Shown here in pieces: positions 1 through 10,121 of a stretch of 64,000 nucleotides of DNA (its first letter is position 1; each line of letters begins with the position of its first letter). The notes beneath the pieces are model-generated. The model was not told the DNA's origin. It searched no databases and saw only the letters and a list, made by a program, of their open reading frames with translations. This stretch comes from Anaeromyxobacter sp. Fw109-5 (GTDB taxonomy: Bacteria > Myxococcota > Myxococcia > Myxococcales > Anaeromyxobacteraceae): NCBI RefSeq assembly GCF_000017505.1, contig NC_009675.1, positions 310,001 to 374,000 on the forward strand, read 5' to 3'. Made by a program: the position numbers and the translations under genes.

Positions 1-169
1 CGTCGAACTCGGGGGTCTGGCCCGGCTCCGCCCAGCCCGGCGGGCTCGTCATGCGGGCGACGCTCACCCCCGCGCTCCCGGTGGCGACGCGGCCGAACAG
101 CTCCTCGATGAGCTTGGGCGGGTTCCCCGCAGCGGGGACGACGAAGGGGGTGGTGACGAGCCGGGCCAT
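1..169 (-). CDS. cupin-domain protein, N-terminal part (runs off the left edge)
   Basis: The reading frame opens at an ATG whose first base is position 169 and runs off the window edge without a stop, giving 56 codons. It begins MARLVTTPFVVPAAG and continues with ARMTSPPGWAEPGQTPEFD, which resembles the N-terminal strand region of small single-domain cupins that keep a PGQ.PEFDE-type segment before the metal-binding motif. The metal-binding histidines would lie outside the window, so function cannot be tested here. It is divergent from nothing visible and lies downstream of the FrzS-like gene on the same strand, with about 157 bp between them. Family call is by similarity of the short visible segment. 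Confidence 0.55.
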   Translation of the reverse strand, partial: MARLVTTPFVVPAAGNPPKLIEELFGRVATGSAGVSVARMTSPPGWAEPGQTPEFD

Positions 170-326
170 GCGGCGATCGCTAGCGGGAGCGGGCTGGGCC
201 CGCAAGCGGCGCGGACGAGCGCACCCCGCCCGCGACCCGCGCGAGGAGGGGTCGCCCCGCGCGGCCGCTCGGCGCGGCCCCCCGGCGGCGTTCCTCGACG
301 CTCGAGACGAGCGGAGGTCGAGGACC

Positions 327-2882
327 TCACGACTCCTTCAGCGAGTCGATCTGCGTCTGCAGCTGCCTGTTGCGCTGCTGGTACCGCGCGACCTCGCCGT
401 TCAGGAAGTCGTTCTCGCCGCGCAGCTCCTCGAGCTCCTCGCCGAGCTTCGCGACCCGCGCCTTCAGGGTGGCGAGCTCCGCGGGATCGGCCTTCGGCGC
501 GGGCGCGGGTGGCGGCTTCGCCGAGGCCTTCTCCAGCTCCTGGACGCGCTTCTTGAGCGTCAGCTCCGCCCGGGCGCGCGTCTCGAGGTGCTTCTCCAGC
601 TCCACCATCGCGGCGCGCAGCCGGGCGACCTCGGCCTGGTGGCGCTTCTCCGCCTCCGAGGCGTCCGCCGCGAGGGCGCGCGCGCGCTGCTCGCCCTTCT
701 CGTGCGTCTTGCGGCTCTCGTCGCTGCGCGCGCTCCGCTCGCGCTCGAGCTCCTCGAGCTTCCGCCGCGCGGCGCCGAGCTCCGACTCGAGCCGGCTCGT
801 CGCGCCCTGCAGCTTGCCCGCCTCGACGGCGAGCCGCTCCTCCGCCCGGGCGCGCTCCGCCGCGGCCGCCTGGGCGGCGCGCGACGCGCTCTCCGCCGCC
901 GCGCTGCGCTGCTGCACCATCTCCTTCAGCGTGGCGACCTCCTTGCGCAGCCGGGCCGCCTCCTCGGCCACCGGCTCGAGCTTCGCGAGCCGGCCGATCT
1001 CCGCCTCGAGCCGCTTCGCCCGCTCGCGGTCCCCCTCGGCGCCGCGACGGGCGGCCTCGATGGCCTTCGCGAGCTGATCGCGCTCCGACGCCGCCTGCGC
1101 CGCCCGCCGCTCGGCGTCCGCGCGCGCGGTCTCGATGCGCGAGAGCTCGCCCTTCGTCCCGGCCACCGACGCGCGCCCCTCCTCGAGCGCCGCGCCGAGG
1201 TCGCGGATCCGCTGCTCCGCCGCGGCCAGCTCGGCCGCCTTCGCCTCGAAGGCGTGCTCGGCGGCGACGGCCTTCTCGTCGTACGCCCGCGCCTCCGCCT
1301 GCGCCTGGCCGAGCGCCTCCTCGAGCCCGGCGTGCGCCTCGGCCTGCGCCGCCGCGTCCGCCTCGAGCGCGCCGATCCGGCCGGTCGCCTCGGCGAGCTC
1401 CGCCGCGACCGCCTGGGCGCGCCCGTGGGCCTCGTCGAGCCGCGTCCGGAGGGCCTCGATCTCCGCGTCTCCCTCGCGGCGCGCCTCGGCCGCCTGCTCG
1501 AGCTTCGCGGCGAGCTCGGCGACCACGCGCCGCAGCTCGGCCGCGAGGGAGTCCCGCTCGCCGGTCAGCGCCGCGAGCCGCGCCTCCGCCTCCGCCTGCT
1601 GCGCGCCCGCCTCGTCGCGCTCGGCGGTGCGGGCGGCCTCGAGCTCGGCCTGCGCGCGCGCGTGGGCCTCGTCCGCCTCGGCGCGCGACGCCTCGAGCCG
1701 CGCGCGCTCGTCGGCGCGCTCCGCCTCGAGGCCGGCGACGGCGCGCGCGTGCGCCTCGGCCCGCTCGGCGAGCTCCGCCTCGAGCCGCGCCCGCTCCGCG
1801 TCGGCCTCGCCGATCCGCGCCGACCAGTCCTGCGCCGCCGCCTCGTGATCCTGCATCGCCTGCGAGAGCACGTCAGAGATCGACTGGCGCGTCGCCTCGC
1901 TCTCCTCGAGCCTGCGGAGCGCGTCCGCGGCGCGCGCCTCGTGCTCGGTGGCCGCCGCCCGCGCGTCGACGAGCGCGTGCTCGAGCTCGTCCGCGCGCTC
2001 CCGCGCCGCCGCCAGATCGCGCTCCAGCCCGTCCCGCTCGCCGGCGAGCTCGGCGGCCTGGCCCTTGAGCTCGCCGAAGGCGTCGCGGACGCGCGCCACG
2101 AACGCGTCGCGCGCGCGGAGCCGATCGCGGAAGTACTCGAGCTTCTCCTCCGGCGTGCCCTTCGGCGGCGCGGGATCGCGCGGCCAGTCGGCGAAGACGT
2201 CGGCGGGATCCGCCCGGCCGCCGCCGACCCTCACGCGGCCGATGGCGGCCGGGGGGCGCGCTCCGATGGGCGGCGGGGCGGGCGGGGCGGCGGGCGCCGC
2301 GGACGCGGGCGCCGGGCGCGGCGGAGGGGCGGCGGGCGGCGCGGCCGCCGCGAGGGCGGCGGCGAGTCCGCGGGCCGCGATCTGCCCGGAGTCGACGCGG
2401 GTGAGGAGCGGCGGGGCGTCGCCCTCGGGCGCGGAGCGGCGGCCGTCCGGACGCGGCGGCGCAGGCGGCGCGGGCGGCGCGTCGCGCGGCGCCGAGGGGC
2501 GGGGCGCGGCGCCGTCACCGTGCAGCAGGGCGGCAGCGCGGCCGAGCAGCTCGGCCATGTCGAAGGGCTTGCGCAGGTAGTCGTCTGCGCGCGTGCGCGT
2601 GGCGCGGTGCGCCTCGATGGCCGCGTCGGTCGCGTCTCCCGTGTAGAGCAGGAGCGGCACGGCCTGGACGGCGCGCTTCAGGCGATTGCACACCGAGAAG
2701 CCGCTCATGTCGGGCAGCTCGGCCGCCAGCAGGATGAGATCGGGCGCGGCTTGCCGGCAGCGCTCGACGGCCGGCTCGCCCGCCTGCAGCGAGGTGACCT
2801 CGAGGCCCGCCGGACCGAAGGCGCGGCGGATCTCGTCCGCGAGCGCGGCGTCCGGCTCGACGAGGAGGACGTTCAGGGACAT
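327..2882 (-). CDS. FrzS/AglZ-like pseudo-receiver with long coiled coil
   Basis: 851 residues from the ATG giving MSLNVLLVEPDAALADEI; an upstream in-frame ATG would add ten residues not typical of the fold. Residues 1-120 are a receiver-like domain. The phosphoacceptor Asp expected in PDLILLxx is Ala53, while the Lys of the RKPFD motif (Lys105) is kept, so this is probably a non-phosphorylated pseudo-receiver. An Ala/Pro-rich linker (about 122-260) follows. The rest is an almost continuous heptad-rich coiled coil dominated by Ala, Glu, Arg and Leu, ending in RYQQRNRQLQTQIDSLKES. The architecture and the missing Asp match Myxococcus FrzS and AglZ, which act at cell poles and in gliding motility. 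The motility role here is inference. Confidence 0.8.
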   Translation of the reverse strand: MSLNVLLVEPDAALADEIRRAFGPAGLEVTSLQAGEPAVERCRQAAPDLILLAAELPDMSGFSVCNRLKRAVQAVPLLLYTGDATDAAIEAHRATRTRADDYLRKPFDMAELLGRAAALLHGDGAAPRPSAPRDAPPAPPAPPRPDGRRSAPEGDAPPLLTRVDSGQIAARGLAAALAAAAPPAAPPPRPAPASAAPAAPPAPPPIGARPPAAIGRVRVGGGRADPADVFADWPRDPAPPKGTPEEKLEYFRDRLRARDAFVARVRDAFGELKGQAAELAGERDGLERDLAAARERADELEHALVDARAAATEHEARAADALRRLEESEATRQSISDVLSQAMQDHEAAAQDWSARIGEADAERARLEAELAERAEAHARAVAGLEAERADERARLEASRAEADEAHARAQAELEAARTAERDEAGAQQAEAEARLAALTGERDSLAAELRRVVAELAAKLEQAAEARREGDAEIEALRTRLDEAHGRAQAVAAELAEATGRIGALEADAAAQAEAHAGLEEALGQAQAEARAYDEKAVAAEHAFEAKAAELAAAEQRIRDLGAALEEGRASVAGTKGELSRIETARADAERRAAQAASERDQLAKAIEAARRGAEGDRERAKRLEAEIGRLAKLEPVAEEAARLRKEVATLKEMVQQRSAAAESASRAAQAAAAERARAEERLAVEAGKLQGATSRLESELGAARRKLEELERERSARSDESRKTHEKGEQRARALAADASEAEKRHQAEVARLRAAMVELEKHLETRARAELTLKKRVQELEKASAKPPPAPAPKADPAELATLKARVAKLGEELEELRGENDFLNGEVARYQQRNRQLQTQIDSLKES

Positions 2883-2998
2883 GGCGGGGCGGATCGTACC
2901 CTCGTTTGCCAAGGCCGCGAAATGAGGGGACGAGTGCGATATCGCGGGACCCAGATCCCCCTGGCCTCCGCGGGCGGGCCGGGGTACGGATGCGGCCG

Positions 2999-3850
2999 AT
3001 GCCCACCTTCTCCCTCACCCTGGATGCGGCGCGCGAGCGCGCCGAGGACCTCTCCGCCGAGCTGTTCGACGCCGGGGCGAGCGGCGTCGAGGTGCGCGAC
3101 GGCGAGGGCACGCCGATGCCGGGCATCGCCCAGCCCGCGCCGGGTCGCGCGCTGCTCGTCGCGTTCTTCTCCGACCGCGCCGACGCCGAGGAGGCCCGCG
3201 CCGCGCACGGCGGCGAGCTCGCCGAGGTCGCCGACGAGGACTGGGGCGAGACCTGGAAGAAGGGGCTCGGGCCGCTCGCGGTGGGCCGGGCCTTCGTGCG
3301 CCCGTCCTGGGTGGACGCGCCGGTCCCGCCCGGCATGGCGGAGATCGTGCTCGATCCGGGGATGGCGTTCGGCACCGGGACCCACCCCACCACCGGGCTC
3401 TGCCTGGCGGCGCTCTCGGAGCTGCTCGCCGCCCGCCCCGGGGCGTCGGTGCTCGACGTCGGCACCGGCTCGGGCCTGCTCGCCATCGCCGCGGCGAAGC
3501 TCGGCGCCGGGCGGGTCGCCGCGAACGACAACGATCCCGTCGCGGTGGCCGTCGCGCGCGAGAACGCCGACCGGAACGGAGCGGCGCTGGAGCTCACCGG
3601 GGCCGCGGTCGGGGAGATCGCGGGCACCTTCGATCTCGTGGTCGCGAACATCCTCGCCAACACGCTCGTCGAGCTCGCGCCCGACGTCGCCGCGCGGGTG
3701 GCGCCGGGTGGCACGGTGCTCCTCGCCGGGATCCTCACCCCGCAGGAGGACGAGGTCCGCGCCGCCTACGTCGCCCAGGGGCTCCGCCCCGCCCTCGAGC
3801 GGCGTGACGCCGAGTGGAGCCTCCTCACGCTGGAGCGCCCGCGCGCGTGA
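2999..3850 (+). CDS. prmA: ribosomal protein L11 methyltransferase PrmA
   Basis: 283 residues from ATG 2999 (MPTFSLTLDAARER). The protein trimethylates ribosomal protein L11 using S-adenosylmethionine. Visible family marks are the DPGMAFGTGTHPTT segment, the Rossmann motif I VLDVGTGSGLLAIAAA and the VANILANTL loop that replaces the usual NPPY motif. An ATG at 2990 is also in frame but overlaps the candidate -10 hexamer TACGGA (2985-2990), which lies 8 nt before 2999 and favours the later start. The stop overlaps the start of rsmE by 4 nt (GTGA), so the two are translationally coupled. It is divergent from the FrzS-like gene. Confidence 0.93.
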   Translation: MPTFSLTLDAARERAEDLSAELFDAGASGVEVRDGEGTPMPGIAQPAPGRALLVAFFSDRADAEEARAAHGGELAEVADEDWGETWKKGLGPLAVGRAFVRPSWVDAPVPPGMAEIVLDPGMAFGTGTHPTTGLCLAALSELLAARPGASVLDVGTGSGLLAIAAAKLGAGRVAANDNDPVAVAVARENADRNGAALELTGAAVGEIAGTFDLVVANILANTLVELAPDVAARVAPGGTVLLAGILTPQEDEVRAAYVAQGLRPALERRDAEWSLLTLERPRA

Positions 3851-4587
3851 CGCTGCGACGCGTCCACCTGCCCCCGCAGCGCTTCGAGGGCGAGCGGGCC
3901 GCGCTCACGCCCGAGGCGCGCCACTACCTGCGCGACGTGCTGCGGCTCGGACCGGGCGCGGAGGTCGAGGTGTTCGACGGTCGCGGCGGGGCGTGGGCGG
4001 CGCGGGTCGACGCGGCCTACGAGGCGCTGCTCCTCGGCGAGCGGCGCGCGCAGGGAGGGGCGGCGGCCGAGATCTGGCTCGTGGCCGCCCTCGCGAAGGG
4101 CGAGAAGATGGACCTCGTCGTCCAGAAGGCGACCGAGCTCGGCGCGGCCGGCGTCGCGCCGTTCGCCGCGGAGCGGTCGGTGGTGCGGCTCGAGCCGGAC
4201 AAGGGCGAGGAGCGCGCGCGGCGCTGGCGGCGCATCGCCGAGGAGGCGGCGCGCCAGTGCGGCCGTGCGGACGTTCCGGAGGTGCGCGCGCCCGCGCCGC
4301 TCGCGGGCGTCCTCGCCGCGCTCCCGCCGGGCGCGCTCGCGATCGCGCTCCAGCCGGGCGGGCCCCCGGTGCTGGCGCTCGAGCCCGTCGCGGCGAGGGC
4401 CTACGCCGCGATCGTGGGGCCGGAGGGTGGGCTCACGGACGTCGAGCTCGCCGCCTGCGACGCGGCGGGCGCGCGCCGGGCCGCCCTCGGCCCGCGCGTC
4501 CTGCGCGCCGAGACCGCCGCCATCGTGGCCGTCGCCTTGCTCCAGGCCCGCTTCGGCGACCTGGGCGCCCCGGTTCCCGTTCCTTGA
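3847..4587 (+). CDS. rsmE: 16S rRNA m3U1498 methyltransferase RsmE
   Basis: 246 residues beginning at a GTG that overlaps the prmA stop codon in a GTGA arrangement. RsmE methylates N3 of U1498 in 16S rRNA. The N-terminal PUA-like domain (RRVHLPPQRF, HYLRDVLRLGPGAEVEVFDG) is followed by a SPOUT methyltransferase domain. The SPOUT trefoil-knot motifs are IVGPEGGLTDVELAACDAAG and LGPRVLRAETAAIVAVALLQ. The prmA-rsmE pairing is common in bacteria and fits a joint ribosome-modification operon. The TGA stop (4585-4587) lies inside the -35 hexamer TTGACC of the next gene. Confidence 0.93.
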   Translation: MTLRRVHLPPQRFEGERAALTPEARHYLRDVLRLGPGAEVEVFDGRGGAWAARVDAAYEALLLGERRAQGGAAAEIWLVAALAKGEKMDLVVQKATELGAAGVAPFAAERSVVRLEPDKGEERARRWRRIAEEAARQCGRADVPEVRAPAPLAGVLAALPPGALAIALQPGGPPVLALEPVAARAYAAIVGPEGGLTDVELAACDAAGARRAALGPRVLRAETAAIVAVALLQARFGDLGAPVPVP

Positions 4588-4612
4588 CCGGCCCCGCGGG
4601 CGAACTTAGCCT
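4584..4612 (+). promoter_or_regulatory. promoter of the RDD protein gene (TTGACC-17-TAGCCT)
   Basis: TTGACC at 4584-4589, 17-nt spacer, TAGCCT at 4607-4612. The start codon GTG 4619 lies 6 nt after the -10 box, so transcription would begin at or next to the start codon and the mRNA would be leaderless. The upstream rsmE stop codon TGA is embedded in the -35. Confidence 0.55.
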
Positions 4613-4618
4613 CGACCC

Positions 4619-5572
4619 GTGCTCTGCCCTCGCTGTGCCCGAGAGACGGATGAGCGCGCCGCCTTCTGCGGCGCGTGCGCCGCGCCGCTCACCCTGCGGG
4701 ACGAGCCGGCCCTGCGGACCCTCGACGTGACGCTCGACCTCGATCGGCGCAGGTCGCGCACTCCGCCGTCCCTCTCGAGCCCCTCGCCGACGCCGCCTGC
4801 CGCACCGGCCCGCGGCGCTCCGCCTCCCGAGCCCGCCTTCGTGGCGCCGCCGGCGCCCGCCCCGGCGAGCCGCTCGCACTGGGATCTCGGGCGCATGGTC
4901 GAGGAGGCGCTGCGCGACGCGGGCGTCGCCGCCGAGGCCTCGGCGCCCGCCGGTGCGCCGGCCCCCGCGGCCCAGCTCGCGGCGCCTGCGGCGGAGAGCG
5001 CCCCCTTCGCGTGGTCCGATGCCGCACCGCAGCGCTGGCCCGACGCCGCTCCGGAGGTGATCGACGCCGACGAAGCCGAGGTCCTGGGCGTCGCCGAGGT
5101 CGCCGTCCGGCCAGCGGAGGTCCACCTCCGGAGGCCCGCCACCTGGCGGCGTGCCGGCGCGTGGGCGATCGACGCCGGCCCCCTCCTGGCCGGCGTGGTC
5201 TACCTCGGCGCCTCGCTGCTGGCGCCCACCGGCTCCGGCGCCGTCGCCGGCCTGGACGGCCTGCTCGACCTGCTCGCTCGCGAGAAGGACGTCGTGCTCT
5301 CCCTCGTGGCCCTGCTGGCGCTCGCGCTCGCGGTGTACGCGACCCTGGCGCACGCGCTCGCCGGCGCCACGCTCGGCAAGTGGATGCTGGGCCTTCGCGT
5401 CGTCGGCCCGGGGGGGCGGCGCCCGTCGCTGGCGCGCAGCGCCGCGCGCTCCGGCCTCGCCGCCGCGTCCTTCGCGCTGCTCGGGCTCGGCTTCCTCCTC
5501 GCGCTCTTCACCCGCAGCGGGAGGGCCCTGCACGACCTCCTCGCGCGGACCTGGGTGGTCGAGGCTCCTTGA
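4619..5572 (+). CDS. zinc-ribbon RDD-family membrane protein
   Basis: 317 residues from GTG 4619. The N-terminus is a short zinc ribbon (CPRCARETDERAAFCGAC, two CxxC pairs). A long Ala/Pro-rich disordered linker (about 35-165) follows. The C-terminal third is an RDD domain with three predicted membrane segments: ATWRRAGAWAIDAGPLLAG with the hallmark Arg and Asp, a second helix LSLVALLALALAVYATLAHA, and LGKWMLGLRVV before the last helix. RDD proteins are membrane proteins, some linked to ion exchange, but no substrate can be inferred here. No ribosome binding site is visible, which agrees with the leaderless arrangement of its promoter. Confidence 0.8.
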   Translation: MLCPRCARETDERAAFCGACAAPLTLRDEPALRTLDVTLDLDRRRSRTPPSLSSPSPTPPAAPARGAPPPEPAFVAPPAPAPASRSHWDLGRMVEEALRDAGVAAEASAPAGAPAPAAQLAAPAAESAPFAWSDAAPQRWPDAAPEVIDADEAEVLGVAEVAVRPAEVHLRRPATWRRAGAWAIDAGPLLAGVVYLGASLLAPTGSGAVAGLDGLLDLLAREKDVVLSLVALLALALAVYATLAHALAGATLGKWMLGLRVVGPGGRRPSLARSAARSGLAAASFALLGLGFLLALFTRSGRALHDLLARTWVVEAP

Positions 5573-5597
5573 CCCCCGTTCACCGGGGTCCTACAAC
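5569..5597 (+). promoter_or_regulatory. promoter of the MshEN/GAF/HEAT gene (TTGACC-17-TACAAC)
   Basis: TTGACC at 5569-5574 contains the TGA stop (5570-5572) of the upstream RDD gene. A 17-nt spacer leads to TACAAC at 5592-5597. The GTG start at 5604 is 6 nt beyond the -10, again consistent with a leaderless transcript. Confidence 0.6.
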
Positions 5598-5603
5598 CGA
5601 GCC

Positions 5604-7637
5604 GTGCCGAAGGACCTCGCCGCCCTCCTCGTCGAAGAAGGCGTGGTCACTGCCGACGTCATGGAGCGCGCGCTCGCGCGCCGGGACGAGGCGGGCGGCG
5701 CGCTCGACACCGCGCTCCTGGAGCTCGGCGCCCTCCCCGAGGACGCGCTCGCGATCGCCCTCGCGGGCGCCGCGGACGTCCCGCCCGCGCCGCCCGAGGC
5801 GTTCGCGGGCGGCGACGCGCGCGCGCGCCGCGTCTTCCCGGCCCGCGTCGCGGACCGTCACGGGCTGGCGCCCTTCGCGCTCGACGGGCGCGAGCTGTCC
5901 GTCGTGTCCGTGTTCCCGGTCGACGCCGGCCTGCTCGACGAGATCGGCTTCATGCTCTCGCTGCACCTCACCGCGTACGTCGCGCCGGAGTGGCGGGTGC
6001 GGCTGCTCGTTCACCAGCTGTACGGGACGCCGATCGCGCCTCGCTTCGCGGCGATGGCCGTCGCGGCCGGCGCCCTCGCGCGGGAGGACTCGCCGGGTGA
6101 GGCGGACGCCGCGCCGGGGACGGAGGAGCGCGAGGAGGGCGAGGCGGCGCCGGTGGGGTTCGGCGGGGACGACGAGGGACCGCTCGAGCCGCTCGCCGCG
6201 GCGCTCGCGCAGGCGCTCGAGGAGGTCGACCCCGGCCTGGTCCGCGAAGCGCTCGCGCCGGCCGGAGGGGACGCCGCCGCGATCCGCGACGCCGCGCCGG
6301 GCGCGGAGGAGGACGTCCACGCCGCGCCGCCGGATCGCAGCGCGCCGCCCGGCTGGACGCTGGAGCACGCGCGCGCCGCGCTCGCCGCCGCGCGCACGCG
6401 GGACGAGGTGGTCCTCGTCGCGCTCCGCTACGCGCGCGACTTCTTCGCCTTCGCGGCGATGTTCGCGGTCACGCGCGACGCCGTCGCCGGGCACGACGCG
6501 CTGGGGGTGGAGCCCGAGGCCCGCGAGCTCGCGCGCGGCGTCGCCATCTACGCCGACGACCCTGGCACCTTCCGCACGGTCATCGAGACGAAGAGCCCGT
6601 ACCTCGGGCCGGTGTCGCGCGAGCCCGCCGGCAACGCGGCCATCCTCGCAGGGCTCGATCGCGGCACCCCGCGCACCGCGCTCGTCGCCCCGGTGCTGCT
6701 CCGCGATCGCCCCGTGTGCGTGCTCTTCGCCGACAACGGGGGGGCTCCGGTGTCGGCGCGGCGGCTCGGCGACCTGCTCCTCCTCGTCTCCACGCTCGGC
6801 GCCGCGTTCGAGCGGATCATCCGCGAGCGCAAGCGCCGGCGCGCCCCCGCCCGGACCCTGCCGCCGCGCGCGGCGCAGCTCGCCGCGGAGCCGGCCGCCG
6901 CGCCCCCCGCGTCCGATCCGTGGACGGCAGCGGCGCCGGGAGCCACGCCCGCGCCGCCCGCACCGGCGGCCGCGCCGGCCGATCCGTGGACGGCGACCGA
7001 GCCCGCTCGCCCCGCGCTCGCGCCCGCCGCGGCGCCCGCCATCCCCGACGAGCTCGACGCGCTCGAGATCGACGTGGACGAGAGCGTCGTCGCCCCGAAC
7101 ACCCCGCCCGCGCTGCTCGCCGACCGGGCCCTCGACGCCGATCCGGCGGTCGCCGCCGCGGCGTGCGCCGCGCTCGCCGCGCGCCGGCGCGAGCCGGCCG
7201 CCCGGGAGGCGAGCGAGCGGCTGCGGCGCGCGCTCCTCTCCGGCATCGAGGCGCGCGCCCGGCGCGCCGCGCGGGCGCTCGGGGCGCTGCGCGACGTGGA
7301 CGCGATCCCGCTGCTCGTGCAGGTGCTGGAGACGAGCGCGCCGGAGCCGGCGCGAGCGGCGGCGGACGCGCTCGCCGACATCACGCTGCAGCGGCTCGGG
7401 ACCGACGCGCGCGCCTGGCTCGGCTGGTGGAAGCAGAACCGCGGCCGCGGCCGCGCGGAGTGGCTGTTCTCCGGGCTCACGAGCCAGGAGCGCGAGACGC
7501 GCGTGGCCGCGGCGGTCGAGCTCTCCGGCGTGGCGCCTCCCCCGGTCGCCTACTCCGCGGACCTGCCGCCCGCCGAGCGCGAGAGCGCGGCGCGCGCGTG
7601 GGCGGGGTGGTGGTCGCGCAGCGGCAACGTGCTTTGA
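5604..7637 (+). CDS. MshEN-GAF-HEAT mosaic protein
   Basis: 677 residues from GTG 5604 (starting PKDLAALLVEEGVVTAD). Residues 1-60 resemble the MshEN/type II secretion ATPase N-terminal domain: a helical LLVEEGVVTADVMERALARR unit followed by ALPEDALAIALAG. That domain binds c-di-GMP in some proteins. Roughly residues 250-412 look like a GAF domain (ARDFFAFAAMFAVTRD, ALVAPVLLRDRPVCVLFADN). After a Pro/Ala-rich linker, residues about 500-610 form HEAT-like repeats (DADPAVAAAACAALAARR, IEARARRAARALGALRDVDA). No ATPase motif is present, so it is a sensor or scaffold rather than a secretion motor. Specific function is unknown. Confidence 0.65.
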   Translation: MPKDLAALLVEEGVVTADVMERALARRDEAGGALDTALLELGALPEDALAIALAGAADVPPAPPEAFAGGDARARRVFPARVADRHGLAPFALDGRELSVVSVFPVDAGLLDEIGFMLSLHLTAYVAPEWRVRLLVHQLYGTPIAPRFAAMAVAAGALAREDSPGEADAAPGTEEREEGEAAPVGFGGDDEGPLEPLAAALAQALEEVDPGLVREALAPAGGDAAAIRDAAPGAEEDVHAAPPDRSAPPGWTLEHARAALAAARTRDEVVLVALRYARDFFAFAAMFAVTRDAVAGHDALGVEPEARELARGVAIYADDPGTFRTVIETKSPYLGPVSREPAGNAAILAGLDRGTPRTALVAPVLLRDRPVCVLFADNGGAPVSARRLGDLLLLVSTLGAAFERIIRERKRRRAPARTLPPRAAQLAAEPAAAPPASDPWTAAAPGATPAPPAPAAAPADPWTATEPARPALAPAAAPAIPDELDALEIDVDESVVAPNTPPALLADRALDADPAVAAAACAALAARRREPAAREASERLRRALLSGIEARARRAARALGALRDVDAIPLLVQVLETSAPEPARAAADALADITLQRLGTDARAWLGWWKQNRGRGRAEWLFSGLTSQERETRVAAAVELSGVAPPPVAYSADLPPAERESAARAWAGWWSRSGNVL

Positions 7638-7675
7638 TCGGCGCCGACGGCCCCGCGCGGAGCCGCTCGGGCCGC

Positions 7676-7705
7676 TTGCCTCCGGTGAATGGGGGTGCGT
7701 ATCCT
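7676..7705 (+). promoter_or_regulatory. promoter of pccB (TTGCCT-18-TATCCT)
   Basis: TTGCCT at 7676-7681, 18-nt spacer, TATCCT at 7700-7705, about 28 nt of leader before ATG 7740. The leader carries the purine run GAGGTG just upstream of the start. Confidence 0.45.
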
Positions 7706-7739
7706 CCCGCCCCTCCACGCACGCACGCGCGAGGTGTCC

Positions 7740-9302
<1,563 letters not shown>

Positions 9303-9308
9303 GGGGCG

Positions 9309-9321
9309 GGGGCGCAGCCCC
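9309..9321. terminator. small hairpin between convergent genes
   Basis: GGGGC-GCA-GCCCC hairpin in the 21-bp gap between pccB and the convergent DUF2231 gene. It has no T-tract and is a weak terminator candidate. Confidence 0.3.
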
Positions 9322-9323
9322 GT

Positions 9324-9941
9324 TCAATGGATCTCGGGCTCGGCCCCGGTGCCCGCCTCGGCGATCGGCCCGAGCGCGGACCGCTGCACCCGCTCCCGGC
9401 TGGTCACCGCCCGGTAGGCCCGCTGCAGCAGCCAGCCGAGCCCGCGCCCCGCGTCTCGCCCCAGGCGCGCCATCCCGTGCGCCGAGAAGAGCGGGGGCGA
9501 CTCGGCCGCCGCGCCGCCGAGCGCCGTCACGCCGGCGCCGTGCGTGTAGACGAGCTCTCCCCCGAGGTAGGCGGTGTAGCCCGCCGCCCCCGCGGCGAGC
9601 AGCCCGCTCAGGGCGGAGGTGAGGTTCGCGTGGTTGCGCGCGCGCCAGCCGGAGACGCCGGCGGCCGCGAGGACGATGCAGAGGTTCCCGATCCCGTGTG
9701 CGAACATCATCTCGCGCGCGTGGGTGGAGCGGAGCTCGATCTCCTGCGAGGCCGCCATGCCCGTGAGCCCCGCCGCGAGCCCCGCCGACGCGGCTCCCCA
9801 CCAGAGGTTGCGACCGAGCCGGTCGAGCCGGCGGTCGCGTGGACGGAGGGCGGCGGCCAGATCCACCAGCGCCGCCGCGGGGAGGAGCACGAGCGGGGCG
9901 TGGACGAGGGACGGGTGCAGCTCGTGCGTTCGCATCGTCAT
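9324..9941 (-). CDS. DUF2231-family membrane protein
   Basis: 205 residues from the ATG whose first base is 9941 (MTMRTHELHPSLVHAPLVLL). A GAGAGG purine run 7 nt upstream supports this start; another ATG two codons later and one six codons earlier are alternatives. Four hydrophobic segments are visible: SLVHAPLVLLPAAALVDLAA, WGAASAGLAAGLTGMAAS, GIGNLCIVLAAAGVSG and ALSGLLAAGAAGYTAYLGGE. The HP.lVH.P..l start and the helix spacing fit the DUF2231 family, small membrane proteins sometimes near haem or redox genes. Conserved His residues (HPSLVHA, AHGIGN) could be ligands. Function is not known. Confidence 0.7.
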   Translation of the reverse strand: MTMRTHELHPSLVHAPLVLLPAAALVDLAAALRPRDRRLDRLGRNLWWGAASAGLAAGLTGMAASQEIELRSTHAREMMFAHGIGNLCIVLAAAGVSGWRARNHANLTSALSGLLAAGAAGYTAYLGGELVYTHGAGVTALGGAAAESPPLFSAHGMARLGRDAGRGLGWLLQRAYRAVTSRERVQRSALGPIAEAGTGAEPEIH

Positions 9942-10064
9942 GGCGGGGCCTCTCCACACACGCTGCGGCCCGTCGGCGGCCGCCGCAACGGAGTCCGCTC
10001 GGCCCGCCGCCCGTCCCGCGGGCTCGCTTCACTGCGCGTGACGAGGACCCCCCAGGATGCGCGA

Positions 10065-10096
10065 GAGCCCGGCCCCCCTGCAGAGGAACCGGGCTC
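10065..10096 (-). terminator. terminator-like hairpin downstream of the cold shock gene
   Basis: Arms GAGCCCGG (10065-10072) and CCGGGCTC (10089-10096), 8 bp, just after the cold shock protein gene read on the minus strand. There is no T-tract, so it may be an mRNA-stabilising end rather than a true intrinsic terminator. Confidence 0.35.
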
Positions 10097-10121
10097 GGTG
10101 CCGAGCGATCGCGCGGGCGAC

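Noticed and set aside
51-4730. A 1559-codon open frame antisense to the FrzS-like gene and continuing past prmA and rsmE
   Set aside because: It is rich in Arg, Leu and Ala with no domain, runs opposite or out of frame to four clear genes, and is a by-product of extreme GC content.
9309-9321. GGGGC-GCA-GCCCC as a definite bidirectional terminator
   Set aside because: The stem is only 5 bp and has no T-tract on either side; kept as a low-confidence site only.
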